DNA from: Gallaecimonas sp045291545
Lineage (GTDB): Bacteria > Pseudomonadota > Gammaproteobacteria > Enterobacterales > Gallaecimonadaceae
NCBI RefSeq assembly: GCF_045291545.1
Contig: NZ_CP149514.1
Span: 2,356,001 to 2,420,000 of the forward strand
DNA: 64,000 bases
Direction of reading: 5' to 3'
Shown here: positions 17,102 through 25,137 of the stretch, one piece after another
Layout: every line of letters starts with the position of its first letter
How positions within the stretch are numbered: the stretch's first letter is position 1
Translations under genes and position numbers: made by a program
Notes under the pieces: generated by a model
Seen by the model: only the letters and a program-made list of their open reading frames with translations
What the model was told of the DNA's origin: nothing
Databases searched by the model: none

Positions 17102-17896
17102 ATGTCATTCGATTTTACCGCCAAGACCGTTTTTGTTATGGGCGGCACCAGCGGCATCAACCTCGGTATTGCCCAGGGCTTTGCCAAAGCGGGTGCCAGA
17201 GTTGCTGTCGCCAGCCGCGATCCGGGCAAAGTAGCACAGGCCCAGGCGCTGTTAGGCGACCAGGCTTTGGGTTACAGCGTTGATGTGCGCGATGCTGACG
17301 CGGTCAGCGACACACTGGCCCAGGCCCGCCAGCAGTTTGGTCAGCCGATTGATGTGCTGGTAAGCGGCGCCGCCGGTAACTTTCCCGCTGCCGCCAAGGA
17401 TTTATCCAGCAATGGCTTTAAAGCGGTAGTGGATATTGACCTTAACGGCACTTTTCACGTGATGAAAGCAGCCTATCCGCATCTGGCCCGCCCAGGGGTG
17501 ATCATCAACATTTCTGCACCCCAGGCCTTTGTGCCAATGGCTTTGCAGGCCCATGTCTGTGCCGCCAAAGCCGGTGTGGACATGATCACCCGCACCCTAG
17601 CCATGGAATGGGGCCAGGAAGGTATCCGCGTCAATTCATTGGTGCCCGGCCCCATCGCCGGCACCGAGGGGATGGCGCGACTGGCCCCCACCCCGGCATT
17701 GCAACGGGCGGTGGAGCAGTCGGTACCACTGCGCCGCCAGGGCAGTCCGCAAGACATCGCCAATGCCGCCCTGTTTCTGGCGTCACCACTGGCCAGTTAC
17801 ATCAGCGGTGTGGTGTTGCCGGTTGATGGCGGCTGGTCACTGGCGGGCGTTTCCAGTGCCATGAGTGATATTGCCAACGCCATGCAGCAAGCATAA
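17102..17896 (+). CDS. Short-chain dehydrogenase/reductase, 2,4-dienoyl-CoA reductase-like
   Basis: 264-residue Rossmann-fold oxidoreductase. The nucleotide loop reads GGTSGINLGIAQ (TGxxxGIG variant) followed by VASRDPGKV, suggesting NADP(H). The usual catalytic YxxxK is replaced: the segment around residue 145-160 reads SAPQAFVPMALQAHVCAAKAG, keeping Lys but lacking Tyr at the expected position. Loss of that Tyr is known in peroxisomal/bacterial 2,4-dienoyl-CoA reductase and its SDR relatives, hence the call. The C-terminus FLASPLASYISGVVLPVDGGWSL is typical. AGGAGG Shine-Dalgarno supports the ATG at 17102. It stands alone before a strong terminator. Confidence 0.88.
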   Translation: MSFDFTAKTVFVMGGTSGINLGIAQGFAKAGARVAVASRDPGKVAQAQALLGDQALGYSVDVRDADAVSDTLAQARQQFGQPIDVLVSGAAGNFPAAAKDLSSNGFKAVVDIDLNGTFHVMKAAYPHLARPGVIINISAPQAFVPMALQAHVCAAKAGVDMITRTLAMEWGQEGIRVNSLVPGPIAGTEGMARLAPTPALQRAVEQSVPLRRQGSPQDIANAALFLASPLASYISGVVLPVDGGWSLAGVSSAMSDIANAMQQA

Positions 17897-17923
17897 AAAA
17901 ACGCCCCGGCCGGGGCGTTTTTC
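17895..17923. terminator. Bidirectional terminator after the SDR gene
   Basis: ACGCCCCGG / CCGGGGCGT palindrome with A-run and T-run; it touches the 3' end of the convergent PspB-like gene. Confidence 0.9.
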
Positions 17924-18167
17924 ACTTTAGGGAATCAATCTCTTTACTGACCTGATACCCCGAGTCGGTCACGATGGCTTCGAGCACACGAATGCGTTCT
18001 TCCATCGTCGCAATTTTGTCGTGCAGAGCGCTGTTGTGTTGGTCCAGGCTGGCATTGCTGGCGGCCATACGCTCCTGCATATCCAGGTGCCGACAATAGG
18101 TTTTGTACAGCAAACGCAAGCCCACAGCGATAAAGACAATCAACACTACCATCGTTGATTGAGCCAT
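17922..18167 (-). CDS. PspB-like small membrane protein
   Basis: 81 residues: one N-terminal membrane helix (STMVVLIVFIAVGLRLLY), a polar linker and a C-terminal coiled coil HDKIATMEERIRVLEAIVTD. The coiled-coil segment matches the PspB signature (-RI--LE-ILD-). PspB acts with PspC in sensing envelope stress, but no pspC or pspA is nearby, so it may be a stand-alone relative. AGGAG Shine-Dalgarno is present. It lies 15 bases downstream of the DUF3192 lipoprotein gene in the same direction. Confidence 0.8.
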   Translation of the reverse strand: MAQSTMVVLIVFIAVGLRLLYKTYCRHLDMQERMAASNASLDQHNSALHDKIATMEERIRVLEAIVTDSGYQVSKEIDSLK

Positions 18168-18182
18168 AACGAACTCCTTTGT

Positions 18183-18542
18183 TTACAGCTTATTGAGTGC
18201 TAACTGCCCCCAGCCGACCAGCTTGCCATCAGCGAAAATCAGCGGCGTACACTCGTCACGGGTGGTAGCACCATCACCATGCTTCCATTGGGTACGATAG
18301 AACAAAACCCGATGGCCGTCGGTAAGCTGATCGTCAAATGCCGGTGTACCCATCTTGGCCAGTACCGCCGCCTGTGTCATACCGGTTTGCAAACCGGCAA
18401 TACTCTGGCGGTTTTCCTTTTCCTGATGGTGAATGCTGTCACCACGGTCACCATCGCCGCCATCAGCCACCACTACACAAGCCGACAAGGGTAAAATCAA
18501 TACCGCCAGTGTCGCCAGGCGGGCAAAAGACGTCTTGGACAT
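18183..18542 (-). CDS. DUF3192 family lipoprotein
   Basis: 119 residues beginning MSKTSFARLATLAVLILPLSAC; LSAC is a lipobox, so Cys22 should be lipid-modified and the protein membrane-anchored. The mature domain carries the DUF3192 pattern IAGLQTGMTQAAVLAKMGTPAFDD, VLFYRTQWKHGDGATTRDECTPLIF and DGKLVGWG, a SmpA/BamE-like small fold. Function is not known. It is the first gene of a pair with the PspB-like gene, and both are envelope proteins. An ATG at 18578 would hide the lipobox and is rejected. Confidence 0.88.
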   Translation of the reverse strand: MSKTSFARLATLAVLILPLSACVVVADGGDGDRGDSIHHQEKENRQSIAGLQTGMTQAAVLAKMGTPAFDDQLTDGHRVLFYRTQWKHGDGATTRDECTPLIFADGKLVGWGQLALNKL

Positions 18543-18772
18543 GCTGTTATTCTCCTTAGTTAGCAGTAACCAGCTCACAGCAATGTTCTTGCCACCTTGG
18601 TAAGTTACTGTTCTTAAATGACATTACTGCCAGGCCGAATGCTTTCAACTAGGTAACAATGCCAACAAGTAGTGTTTTTCACCACTGCCAAAGTAGCAGT
18701 GGGGTTTAACGCTGGTAATAGCCAGACCGGTGATTACAATAGGGCGCACTATCAATACCCTCTGAGGCTCTC
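18543..18772. other. 230-base divergent intergenic region
   Basis: Lies between the DUF3192 gene and the phosphatase gene and must hold both promoters. A 7-bp hairpin CCACTGC/GCAGTGG sits at 18682-18702 without a following T-run. A TACAAT at about 18734 could be the -10 of the phosphatase gene. No ORF or RNA gene is evident. Confidence 0.4.
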
Positions 18773-19567
18773 ATGAAATCCCTGTTTTTGGCAGTTCCTT
18801 TGGCACTGCTTTCTATCACTGCCCTGGCCAAAGGCCCGGCGGTGGATCTCAGCCAGCAAAATGTCCAGGCTGTATTATGGATGCAGCAGTCCGGTGAATA
18901 CCGGGCGCTGTGCTACCAGGCTTTCAATATGGCTCGTATGGCCTTTGATCAAGCCCGCAGCAGTAAGCAAGGCAAGCTGGCGGTGATGGTGGATCTGGAT
19001 GAAACCATGCTTGATAACGGCCCCTACGCGGCTTGGCAAATTCAACACCATCAGGGCTACAGCCAGGCCACCTGGGATGCCTGGGTTAATAGCATTCAAA
19101 CCGCCGCCTTGCCCGGCGCCGTCGCGTTTGCCCAGTATGTAACCGACCATGGCGGCACCATGTTCTATGTGTCAAACCGCTCTGAGCGCACCTGGGACGC
19201 AACCGCCAAGAACCTGAAAAAAGCCGGCTTTCCTAATGTCACCAAGCTGACACTGCGCCTTAAAGGCGCCACCTCTGACAAGGCGCCACGGCTCAACGCT
19301 GTGCGTAAAGACGGTTATCAGGTGGTGTTGATGATGGGTGACAACCTCAACGACTTTCCAGATCTGCATACTTATCATCAACTTAATGACAAGCGTCGCG
19401 CCATTGTTGATGCCCACAAAGCAGACTTTGGCCAGCAGTTTATTTTGCTGCCCAACCCGGCCTACGGCGACTGGGAGCCCGGCCTCGGCAAAGGCTATTA
19501 CCAGTTAGACAGCGCTGGCAAAGACAAACTGCGTAAAGACAGCCTGCACGGTTGGTCAGGTAAGTAA
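18773..19567 (+). CDS. Class C acid phosphatase / 5'-nucleotidase, lipoprotein e(P4) family
   Basis: 264-residue secreted HAD-superfamily phosphatase. It has a signal peptide (MKSLFLAVPLALLSITALA) but no lipobox Cys, so unlike Haemophilus e(P4) it is probably soluble periplasmic. The nucleophile motif is VMVDLDETMLDN (Asp74 and Asp76), motif II is FYVSNRSERTWDATAKNLKKAGF, and the acidic motif is MMGDNLNDFPD. The family dephosphorylates nucleotides such as NMN or NAD-derived substrates outside the cytoplasm. Single gene ending at a strong terminator. Confidence 0.93.
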   Translation: MKSLFLAVPLALLSITALAKGPAVDLSQQNVQAVLWMQQSGEYRALCYQAFNMARMAFDQARSSKQGKLAVMVDLDETMLDNGPYAAWQIQHHQGYSQATWDAWVNSIQTAALPGAVAFAQYVTDHGGTMFYVSNRSERTWDATAKNLKKAGFPNVTKLTLRLKGATSDKAPRLNAVRKDGYQVVLMMGDNLNDFPDLHTYHQLNDKRRAIVDAHKADFGQQFILLPNPAYGDWEPGLGKGYYQLDSAGKDKLRKDSLHGWSGK

Positions 19568-19578
19568 GTGTAATAAGT

Positions 19579-19605
19579 AAAAACCCGCCAGCTGGCGGGT
19601 TTTTC
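19579..19605. terminator. Bidirectional terminator between phosphatase and PLP-enzyme genes
   Basis: AAACCCGCCAG / CTGGCGGGTTT palindrome followed by TTTT; it also sits just past the 3' end of the convergent PLP-enzyme gene. Confidence 0.92.
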
Positions 19606-19609
19606 GTCT

Positions 19610-20770
19610 TCAGGCACGCAGCGCCGTATCCAGATCGGCGATCAGGTCGTCGACATCCTCAACGCCGATACTGAGCCGTACCAAATCGTCACTGACACCC
19701 GCAGCCTGGCGCGCTGCCGCGCTCATGGCGGCATGAGTAGTGCTGGCCGGATGGCACGCCAGACTTTCCAGATCGCCCAGGCTCACCGCCTGGGTAAACA
19801 GCGTCAGCTTATCGAGGAAGCGGCTGCAGCGGGCGAAGCCGCCTGCCAGTTCCAGGCTTATCATGCCACCAAAGCCGCGGCTGATATCCGCCAGCACCTG
19901 ATGGCCGGGGTGACTGGCCAGGCCCGGGTAACGTACCGCCGCGACCGCCGGATGTTCAGCCAAAAAGGCCGCTACCCGCTCGGTATTGTGCAGGTGGGCA
20001 TCCATGCGTAGAGCCAGGGTTTTGACGCCGCGCTGCAGCAGGTAGGCTTCCTGCGGGCCGATAGGCGAGCCGATGTGTTTGAGTGCAACAGTACGCACCT
20101 TTTGCATTAATTCACTACGCCCGGCCACCACACCGGCAATGATGTCACCGTGACCACCAAGATATTTGGTGCCACTGTGCATCACTAAATCAACGCCAAG
20201 CGCCAGCGGTTGCAGCAGATAAGGGGTCAAAAAAGTATTATCACACACCGTCAGAGCGCCAACCTTTTGCGCTGCTGCCACCACCTTGTGCGGATCCACC
20301 ACCTTCAGGTTGGGGTTGGTGACGGTTTCAAACAGCACCACTTTGGTCGCCGGGGTAATGCTGTCCAGCAGCGCCTGATCCGAGCTATAACGACGCACCG
20401 TCACACCGGCACGCACCAGTGTCTGCTGTAAAAAGGCATCCGTACCACCATAGAGCGGGTCGACAAAGGCCACCTCATCGCCACTGTCTGCCAGCGCGTA
20501 CATGATCGCCGACACCGCCGCCATACCGGAAGCCAGCACCAACGCTTCGTCGGCCCCTTCAAGACGCGCCAGTTTCTGTTCCAGTTCAGCGGTGGTGGGG
20601 TTGGCAAAACGGCTGTAAATAAAGCCGGGATTCTGACCGGCAAAACGCGCCTGGCCCTCGGCCGCAGTACCATAGCTGAAGGTGCTGCTTTGGTATAACG
20701 GCGTCGTCAATGCACCGGTTTGCGGGTCGATACGCTGACCGGCATGTACGCTCAGGGTTTTGAATTTCAT
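19610..20770 (-). CDS. Trans-sulfuration (Cys/Met metabolism) PLP-dependent enzyme
   Basis: 386-residue fold-type I PLP enzyme of the cystathionine gamma-synthase/gamma-lyase and methionine gamma-lyase family. Seen: TLSVHAGQRIDPQTGALTTPLYQSSTF, the arginine-containing phosphate-binding IYSRFANPTTAELE, SGMAAVSA, DPLYGGTDAF, and the Schiff-base lysine in HSGTKYLGGHGD. The C-terminal SLGDLESLACHPASTTHA is typical. The position that is Cys in methionine gamma-lyases (YGCT) is Gly here (YGGT), arguing against a dedicated methionine gamma-lyase. It lies 16 bases downstream of the 2OG-Fe(II) oxygenase gene, clearly one operon. Start at 20770 has a GGAGAG Shine-Dalgarno. Confidence 0.92.
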   Translation of the reverse strand: MKFKTLSVHAGQRIDPQTGALTTPLYQSSTFSYGTAAEGQARFAGQNPGFIYSRFANPTTAELEQKLARLEGADEALVLASGMAAVSAIMYALADSGDEVAFVDPLYGGTDAFLQQTLVRAGVTVRRYSSDQALLDSITPATKVVLFETVTNPNLKVVDPHKVVAAAQKVGALTVCDNTFLTPYLLQPLALGVDLVMHSGTKYLGGHGDIIAGVVAGRSELMQKVRTVALKHIGSPIGPQEAYLLQRGVKTLALRMDAHLHNTERVAAFLAEHPAVAAVRYPGLASHPGHQVLADISRGFGGMISLELAGGFARCSRFLDKLTLFTQAVSLGDLESLACHPASTTHAAMSAAARQAAGVSDDLVRLSIGVEDVDDLIADLDTALRA

Positions 20771-20786
20771 GCTCTCTCCATCCACA

Positions 20787-21779
20787 TCAGGCTGCCGTTG
20801 AGCGGTAATGGCGGGCAGCCACATCGGGGTGTGATCGTAACCGGCCTTTAAGGACGTTGTCGCCTACTGCATAAAATAACGGGTTAGCCGGGTCGCTTTG
20901 CGGCCCTCTGGCCTGTGCAGCCAAGTGCGGCGGCAAGTCCAGTAACGGAACTGTTGAGGCCAGCTGCGCGGCCATGAAAAACGCACAGGATAGCCGCTCA
21001 ACCCCAGTTGCCGGGCTGACGACCCGATGCAACGTTGCCCGCAGATAACCATCGGATGCCAGCTCGAGCAGCTCGCCGATGTTAACCACAAAAGCGCCGG
21101 GCAAAGGGGCCACTGGCAGCCAACCCTGCTCTGTTTTGACTTCCAGGCCAGCCTGCTGATCTTGCATCACCAGTGTCAGGTAGCCCGGGTCCTTGTGCGC
21201 ACCAACACCCTGAGCACTACCAGCGCCGCCAGGGTAACGGATGAGCTTCATGTGTTGATAGGGGCCGCCCCGGAGGTTGTCATCAAAAATCGTCGCCGGT
21301 TGTTCCAGTGCCACAGCGAAAGCCCGTAACAGCGTAACGGTGATATCACTCAACGCTTGCTGCCAGGCCAACAACTGGCTTTTCATCTGTGGTAATGCTG
21401 GCGGCCACTGGTTGGGGCCGATCAACCCCTGCCAAGGGGCCTGTAAGGTGTCGATGGCAGCGTCTTCAGCCATAATGTCGAATTGCTCCCGCTGATCGGG
21501 TTGACCAGCGGTGACTTCACTGGCCATGGCACTGTAGCCTCGAAAGTGCGGTGAATGGATCATCTGCACCTGCGCCTTGGCTGCCGCCGGCAGCGCAAAA
21601 AACTGCCGAGCCAGGCTTAGCACCTGTTGTTGTTGCGCCAAGCTCAGGCCATGGCCGGTCAGGTAAAAGAACCCCACATCCCGAGCGGCCAACCGCAGCT
21701 GCCGGTAAAAGGCCTGCTGTGCCTCGCCGCCTCCCTGCAACTGTTGAAGATCCAGTACTGGCAGAGCCAATTCAGTCAT
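20787..21779 (-). CDS. 2-oxoglutarate/Fe(II)-dependent oxygenase, isopenicillin N synthase family
   Basis: 330 residues. The N-terminal DIOX_N-type domain (LPVLDLQQL, ARDVGFFYLTGHGLSLAQQQQVLSLARQFFALPAAAK) precedes the double-stranded beta-helix. Iron ligands are His and Asp in GAHKDPG and the distal His in LHRVVSP; the 2OG carboxylate arginine is in RLSCAFF (RxS). This family hydroxylates or cyclises small molecules, and in some bacteria and fungi makes ethylene. The substrate here is unknown. GGAGGG Shine-Dalgarno supports the start at 21779. It is first in a two-gene operon with the PLP enzyme. Confidence 0.92.
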   Translation of the reverse strand: MTELALPVLDLQQLQGGGEAQQAFYRQLRLAARDVGFFYLTGHGLSLAQQQQVLSLARQFFALPAAAKAQVQMIHSPHFRGYSAMASEVTAGQPDQREQFDIMAEDAAIDTLQAPWQGLIGPNQWPPALPQMKSQLLAWQQALSDITVTLLRAFAVALEQPATIFDDNLRGGPYQHMKLIRYPGGAGSAQGVGAHKDPGYLTLVMQDQQAGLEVKTEQGWLPVAPLPGAFVVNIGELLELASDGYLRATLHRVVSPATGVERLSCAFFMAAQLASTVPLLDLPPHLAAQARGPQSDPANPLFYAVGDNVLKGRLRSHPDVAARHYRSTAA

Positions 21780-21913
21780 CACACCCTCCACCTTGTTACG
21801 AATGGCGGCATGCTACTGCGACACCCATATAACCATAAAGAATAAATAGCTATTAGTTATTTAAAATAAAAATATAAGAACTTACTTTGGCGGCATAAAA
21901 AACGCTTGACCGA

Positions 21914-21956
21914 ATTGATTACAAGTGTAATCAATATGGGAAATTACAAATGTAAT
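21914..21956 (+). promoter_or_regulatory. Two BlaI/MecI-type operators in the promoter of the blaI-M56 operon
   Basis: First dyad 21914-21935: arms ATTGATTACA and TGTAATCAAT, perfect over 10 bp, around AG. Second dyad 21943-21956: arms ATTACA and TGTAAT around AA. Both contain the TACA-NN-TGTA core of BlaI/MecI operators. A TTGACC at 21906-21911 can serve as -35, so the first dyad lies across the -10 region and repression by the BlaI protein encoded next is expected. Confidence 0.85.
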
Positions 21957-21966
21957 CGGAGTTTCG

Positions 21967-22350
21967 GTGAATAACGTAACTGATGCGGAATTTGAAGTAC
22001 TCGAAGCACTCTGGGCACAAGCACCTGTGCCTGCCAGTGACGTTGTGGCCTGGCTTAGCCACCGTAAACCCTGGCATGAAAAAACCGTCAAGACTCTACT
22101 GAATCGGCTGGTACAGAAAAACTGTGTGGGCTTTGAAAAAGAGCAGCGACGCTACCTTTATTACCCGCTGATAGCCCGTGAGCAGTATGTGAAAAGTCAA
22201 AGTCAGGGCTTGCTGGATAAGCTCTTTGGCGGCCGGCTCAGCCCGCTAGTAGCCGGTTTTGCCAAAGATAAAGCCCTAAGCGAGGAAGATATCAACGCCC
22301 TCAAGCAACTCATTGATGACTGGGAGCAAAACCATGATGATCGCCATTAA
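21967..22350 (+). CDS. blaI: BlaI/MecI/CopY-family repressor
   Basis: 127 residues with GTG start after CGGAG. Winged-helix N-terminal domain: NNVTDAEFEVLEALWAQAPVPASDVVAWLSHRKPWHEKTVKTLLNRLVQKNCVGFEKEQRRYLYYPLI, the standard BlaI pattern (E-EV---LW, K-TVKTLL-RL--K). The C-terminal helices dimerise and carry the region cleaved in Staphylococcus by the partner protease. Two operators lie immediately upstream, so it represses its own operon. It overlaps the M56 peptidase gene by 17 bases. Beta-lactamase is not encoded nearby, so the trigger need not be an antibiotic. Confidence 0.92.
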   Translation: MNNVTDAEFEVLEALWAQAPVPASDVVAWLSHRKPWHEKTVKTLLNRLVQKNCVGFEKEQRRYLYYPLIAREQYVKSQSQGLLDKLFGGRLSPLVAGFAKDKALSEEDINALKQLIDDWEQNHDDRH

Positions 22351-23494
22351 TCTGTTGCTGTTAGTGTTGTTGCTCAGTCGCAAACCGCTCAGGCAATTAC
22401 TGGGCGCACAAGGGCAATATGCACTATGGGCATTAGTGCCGCTGAGCGGCTTGATAGAGCTGTTGCTCAGTACCGTGGCACTTCCTGTCACCACTTTTAC
22501 CACCAACCCCTTGTTAAGCGCAGGCAACAAGCAGTTGGCTGCGCTCTCACAACACCAGCCCTGGCTGCATTACCTCTGGCTGACTGGCGCGATTGCACTG
22601 CTGGTAGTGGTCGTTGCGCAGCATGGCTACTTTTATTATCACTATTGCCGAAATAGCACCCCCAACCCAGCTGGCCCTGCGATTTGCCGCCATAACCAGC
22701 TCGCCAGCCCCGTACTGATTGGCCCGTTATGGACACGCCTGATCCTGCCGACCGACTTTGAACAGCGCTTTAGTGCCACACAGCAGCAACTGATCCTCGC
22801 CCATGAATACAAGCACTGGCGCCGGGGCGATCTCTACTGGAATCTGTTGGCCTTATTAGTATTAGCCACCAACTGGTTCAACCCCCTGTTTTGGTTGGCA
22901 TATATGAAATTTCGGGACGACCAGGAGTTGGCCTGTGACGCCGCTGTGCTCAATGGCCAAAACAAAGCAACGCGGGTCGCGTACAGCAGAGCACTTATTC
23001 ACAGCATGGCGCCACCGGTAACCGGTGGACTGATACTCCTGCATTACCACAACAACAAGGAAAACCTGATGACACGATTGAAACAACTGCAACCGCCGGT
23101 GGTATATCACCGCATTCGCACACTGGCCCTGGCGGCCTGTGGCCTGGCACTGAGTGTAGGTGTAGCCAGTGCCGGTAATGTCACTGACGCTAAAGTCATT
23201 AAGCCTTTATACCGGGCAGAGCCAAGTTACCCAGCCAACGCAGCCAAGGCAAAGCAAACCGGGTTCGTCAAACTGAACTTTGACATCCGCGCTGATGGCT
23301 CTGTGCATAACGCCCGCGTTATTGCCTCTAAGCCTGCCGGGGTTTTTGACCAGGCGGCCCTGACAGCACTGAACCAGTGGCATTACCATGCCAGCCCCCA
23401 CGGCAAGAAGAATGTCAAAGTACAAATCAACTTTGCTATGGAGAACCCTGCCCCCACACCAGGGCAGCCAGAACAAATCCACATAGCTCGGTAA
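22334..23494 (+). CDS. M56 (BlaR1-type) membrane metallopeptidase fused to a TonB C-terminal domain
   Basis: 386 residues. Hydrophobic helices in the first ~110 residues are followed by the M56 zinc-protease site HEYKH at residues 157-161 and the downstream acidic ligand in FRDDQELACD. After a further hydrophobic helix (LALAACGLALSVGVASA), the C-terminal ~90 residues form a TonB-like domain: PSYPANAAKAKQTGFVKLNFDIRADGSVHNARVIASKPAGVFDQAALTALNQWHY. BlaR1 instead has a penicillin-binding sensor there, so ligand sensing here must differ. It presumably cleaves BlaI on signal. The start at 22334 has a GGGAG Shine-Dalgarno. Confidence 0.9.
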   Translation: MMIAINLLLLVLLLSRKPLRQLLGAQGQYALWALVPLSGLIELLLSTVALPVTTFTTNPLLSAGNKQLAALSQHQPWLHYLWLTGAIALLVVVVAQHGYFYYHYCRNSTPNPAGPAICRHNQLASPVLIGPLWTRLILPTDFEQRFSATQQQLILAHEYKHWRRGDLYWNLLALLVLATNWFNPLFWLAYMKFRDDQELACDAAVLNGQNKATRVAYSRALIHSMAPPVTGGLILLHYHNNKENLMTRLKQLQPPVVYHRIRTLALAACGLALSVGVASAGNVTDAKVIKPLYRAEPSYPANAAKAKQTGFVKLNFDIRADGSVHNARVIASKPAGVFDQAALTALNQWHYHASPHGKKNVKVQINFAMENPAPTPGQPEQIHIAR

Positions 23495-23498
23495 CAAC

Positions 23499-23520
23499 AG
23501 CCGCCCCAGGCGGCTTTTTT
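23499..23520 (+). terminator. Terminator of the blaI-M56 operon
   Basis: AGCCGCC, loop CCA, GGCGGCT followed by TTTTT, five bases after the stop. Confidence 0.9.
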
Positions 23521-23589
23521 AGCAACGCTATCTTCTCTTGCGAGCTTTGCTAGACTGTTGTTTATTAGCAAAAATTGGGGAATATAAGG

Positions 23590-25137
23590 ATGCGCCAATA
23601 CTGGCTTTGGGCAGGTAAATGGTTGGCTGCGGCACTGCTTGTAGCCATTAGCCTGTGGTGGCCGGCCTTACCTTGGCTGACGGTACTGTTAGCGGCGGCT
23701 ATCCCCGCCATTCTGTATTACCCCACCCCCACCGCAGCAGCGCCCCCCCCGGAGCAGGCGCAACTTGACTGCGAACCGATCAGCACCGCCGCCAGTAATA
23801 TGGCCATTGATTCCGCCAACGCCTCTCATTTTGTCGATGGTATTGGCGGCCACCTCAATAGTCAGCGCCAGTTAGCGGCAAACATTTTGCAGCGCGTCAG
23901 TACATTGGAAGACGCCGCTGGCCAGCTCAGCAGTGCCACTGAACAAAGTAATGAAGCCATGAATTCTGCTTTGCTGGCTACCCGGCACGGTGAACAAGGT
24001 CTACAACAGCTATCGCAAGCACGCCAGGAACAACGCCAACGCTTGCATGACGCCCAGCAACAAGCACAGCTGCTGACCGAACAATCGGCCTCCATTGCCA
24101 ATATTACCGATGTCATTAATAAACTGGCGGACCAAACCAATTTGTTGGCACTCAATGCCGCCATTGAAGCCGCCCGGGCCGGTGATCAGGGGCGTGGTTT
24201 TGCCGTGGTGGCCGATGAGGTTCGGACCCTCGCCCGGCAAACCAGCGAGGCCACCGATAATATCGAAAAACGCTTGGCAGAAATGGCCTCTTTGACCACC
24301 ACCATGGCTGAAGCTATGACCGCCCTGGATCAAGTGGAAAACCGGATCGGTGGGCAAATAGATGAACTGGCCGAACAGCTTAGCCATATTTCCATAGCTA
24401 TGGGCAGTACCGAACAGGCCATGCAGGGTCTAGCAGAGCTGCAACAGAGCCTCAGTAATGACAGCAGTGGGATCAGTGATTATGTCGCCGAGCTGCATCA
24501 ATCCATGGGCTCGATTGAATCCTCCATCAGCGAGGCCTCCCAGCGCATTTATGAGTTGGCTACCGGTGCCGAGCAAATTTTTGTGGCCCTGCGCGGCTGT
24601 CAGCTCGACAATCGCCATACCCAGATGGCCGCCATGGCTCGCGAAGGGGCTGCCGCCATTGGCCAGGCACTGGAGCAGGCCATCAGCCGCGGCCAGATCA
24701 CTCAGCAGGCCTTATTCAACTTCCACTACACCCCTATTGAAAATACCGACCCGGTGAAATATCACAGCACCTTCGACAAGCTGACTGACAGCCTGTTCCC
24801 GGCTATTCAAGAGCCCTTGCTGGCCAAGCATAAAGACGCCATTTATGCCGGTGCAGTTGACGTCAATGGTTATTTCCCGACGCATAACCAACGCTTCAGT
24901 AAACCGCTGACCGGTAACAAAGAAACTGACATGGCCAATAACCGCACCAAGCGTATTTTTGATGACCGCACCGGCAGTCGCTGTGGCAAACACACCGAAC
25001 CCTTTTTGCTACAAACCTACAAACGCGACACCGGTGAAGTCATGCATGACGTCTCAGCACCCATTTACGTAGAAGGCCGGCATTGGGGTGGGTTTCGGGT
25101 CGGTTATACCAGCCAGCAAAGCAATCGGAATAGGTGA
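23590..25137 (+). CDS. Methyl-accepting chemotaxis protein with C-terminal sensor-like domain
   Basis: 515 residues. Two closely spaced N-terminal hydrophobic helices (residues ~5-48) anchor it with almost no periplasmic loop. The signalling coiled coil spans ~55-350 with the hairpin tip DQTNLLALNAAIEAARAGDQGRGFAVVADEVRTLARQT. Beyond the signalling domain are ~130 extra residues (FHYTPIENTDPVKYHSTFDKL ... YFPTHNQRFSKPLTG ... RTKRIFDDRTGSRCGKHTEPFLLQTYKRDTGEVMHDVSAPIYVEGRHWGGFRVGYT) that resemble a cytosolic Cache/PDC-like module of some receptors. Sensing therefore may be cytosolic. ATG at 23590 chosen because a TTG at 23575 adds residues without support. It lies just upstream of ahpC. Confidence 0.9.
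   Translation: MRQYWLWAGKWLAAALLVAISLWWPALPWLTVLLAAAIPAILYYPTPTAAAPPPEQAQLDCEPISTAASNMAIDSANASHFVDGIGGHLNSQRQLAANILQRVSTLEDAAGQLSSATEQSNEAMNSALLATRHGEQGLQQLSQARQEQRQRLHDAQQQAQLLTEQSASIANITDVINKLADQTNLLALNAAIEAARAGDQGRGFAVVADEVRTLARQTSEATDNIEKRLAEMASLTTTMAEAMTALDQVENRIGGQIDELAEQLSHISIAMGSTEQAMQGLAELQQSLSNDSSGISDYVAELHQSMGSIESSISEASQRIYELATGAEQIFVALRGCQLDNRHTQMAAMAREGAAAIGQALEQAISRGQITQQALFNFHYTPIENTDPVKYHSTFDKLTDSLFPAIQEPLLAKHKDAIYAGAVDVNGYFPTHNQRFSKPLTGNKETDMANNRTKRIFDDRTGSRCGKHTEPFLLQTYKRDTGEVMHDVSAPIYVEGRHWGGFRVGYTSQQSNRNR

Noticed and set aside
18682..18702. Hairpin CCACTGC/GCAGTGG as a terminator
   Set aside because: No T-run follows on either strand; kept only as an intergenic observation.
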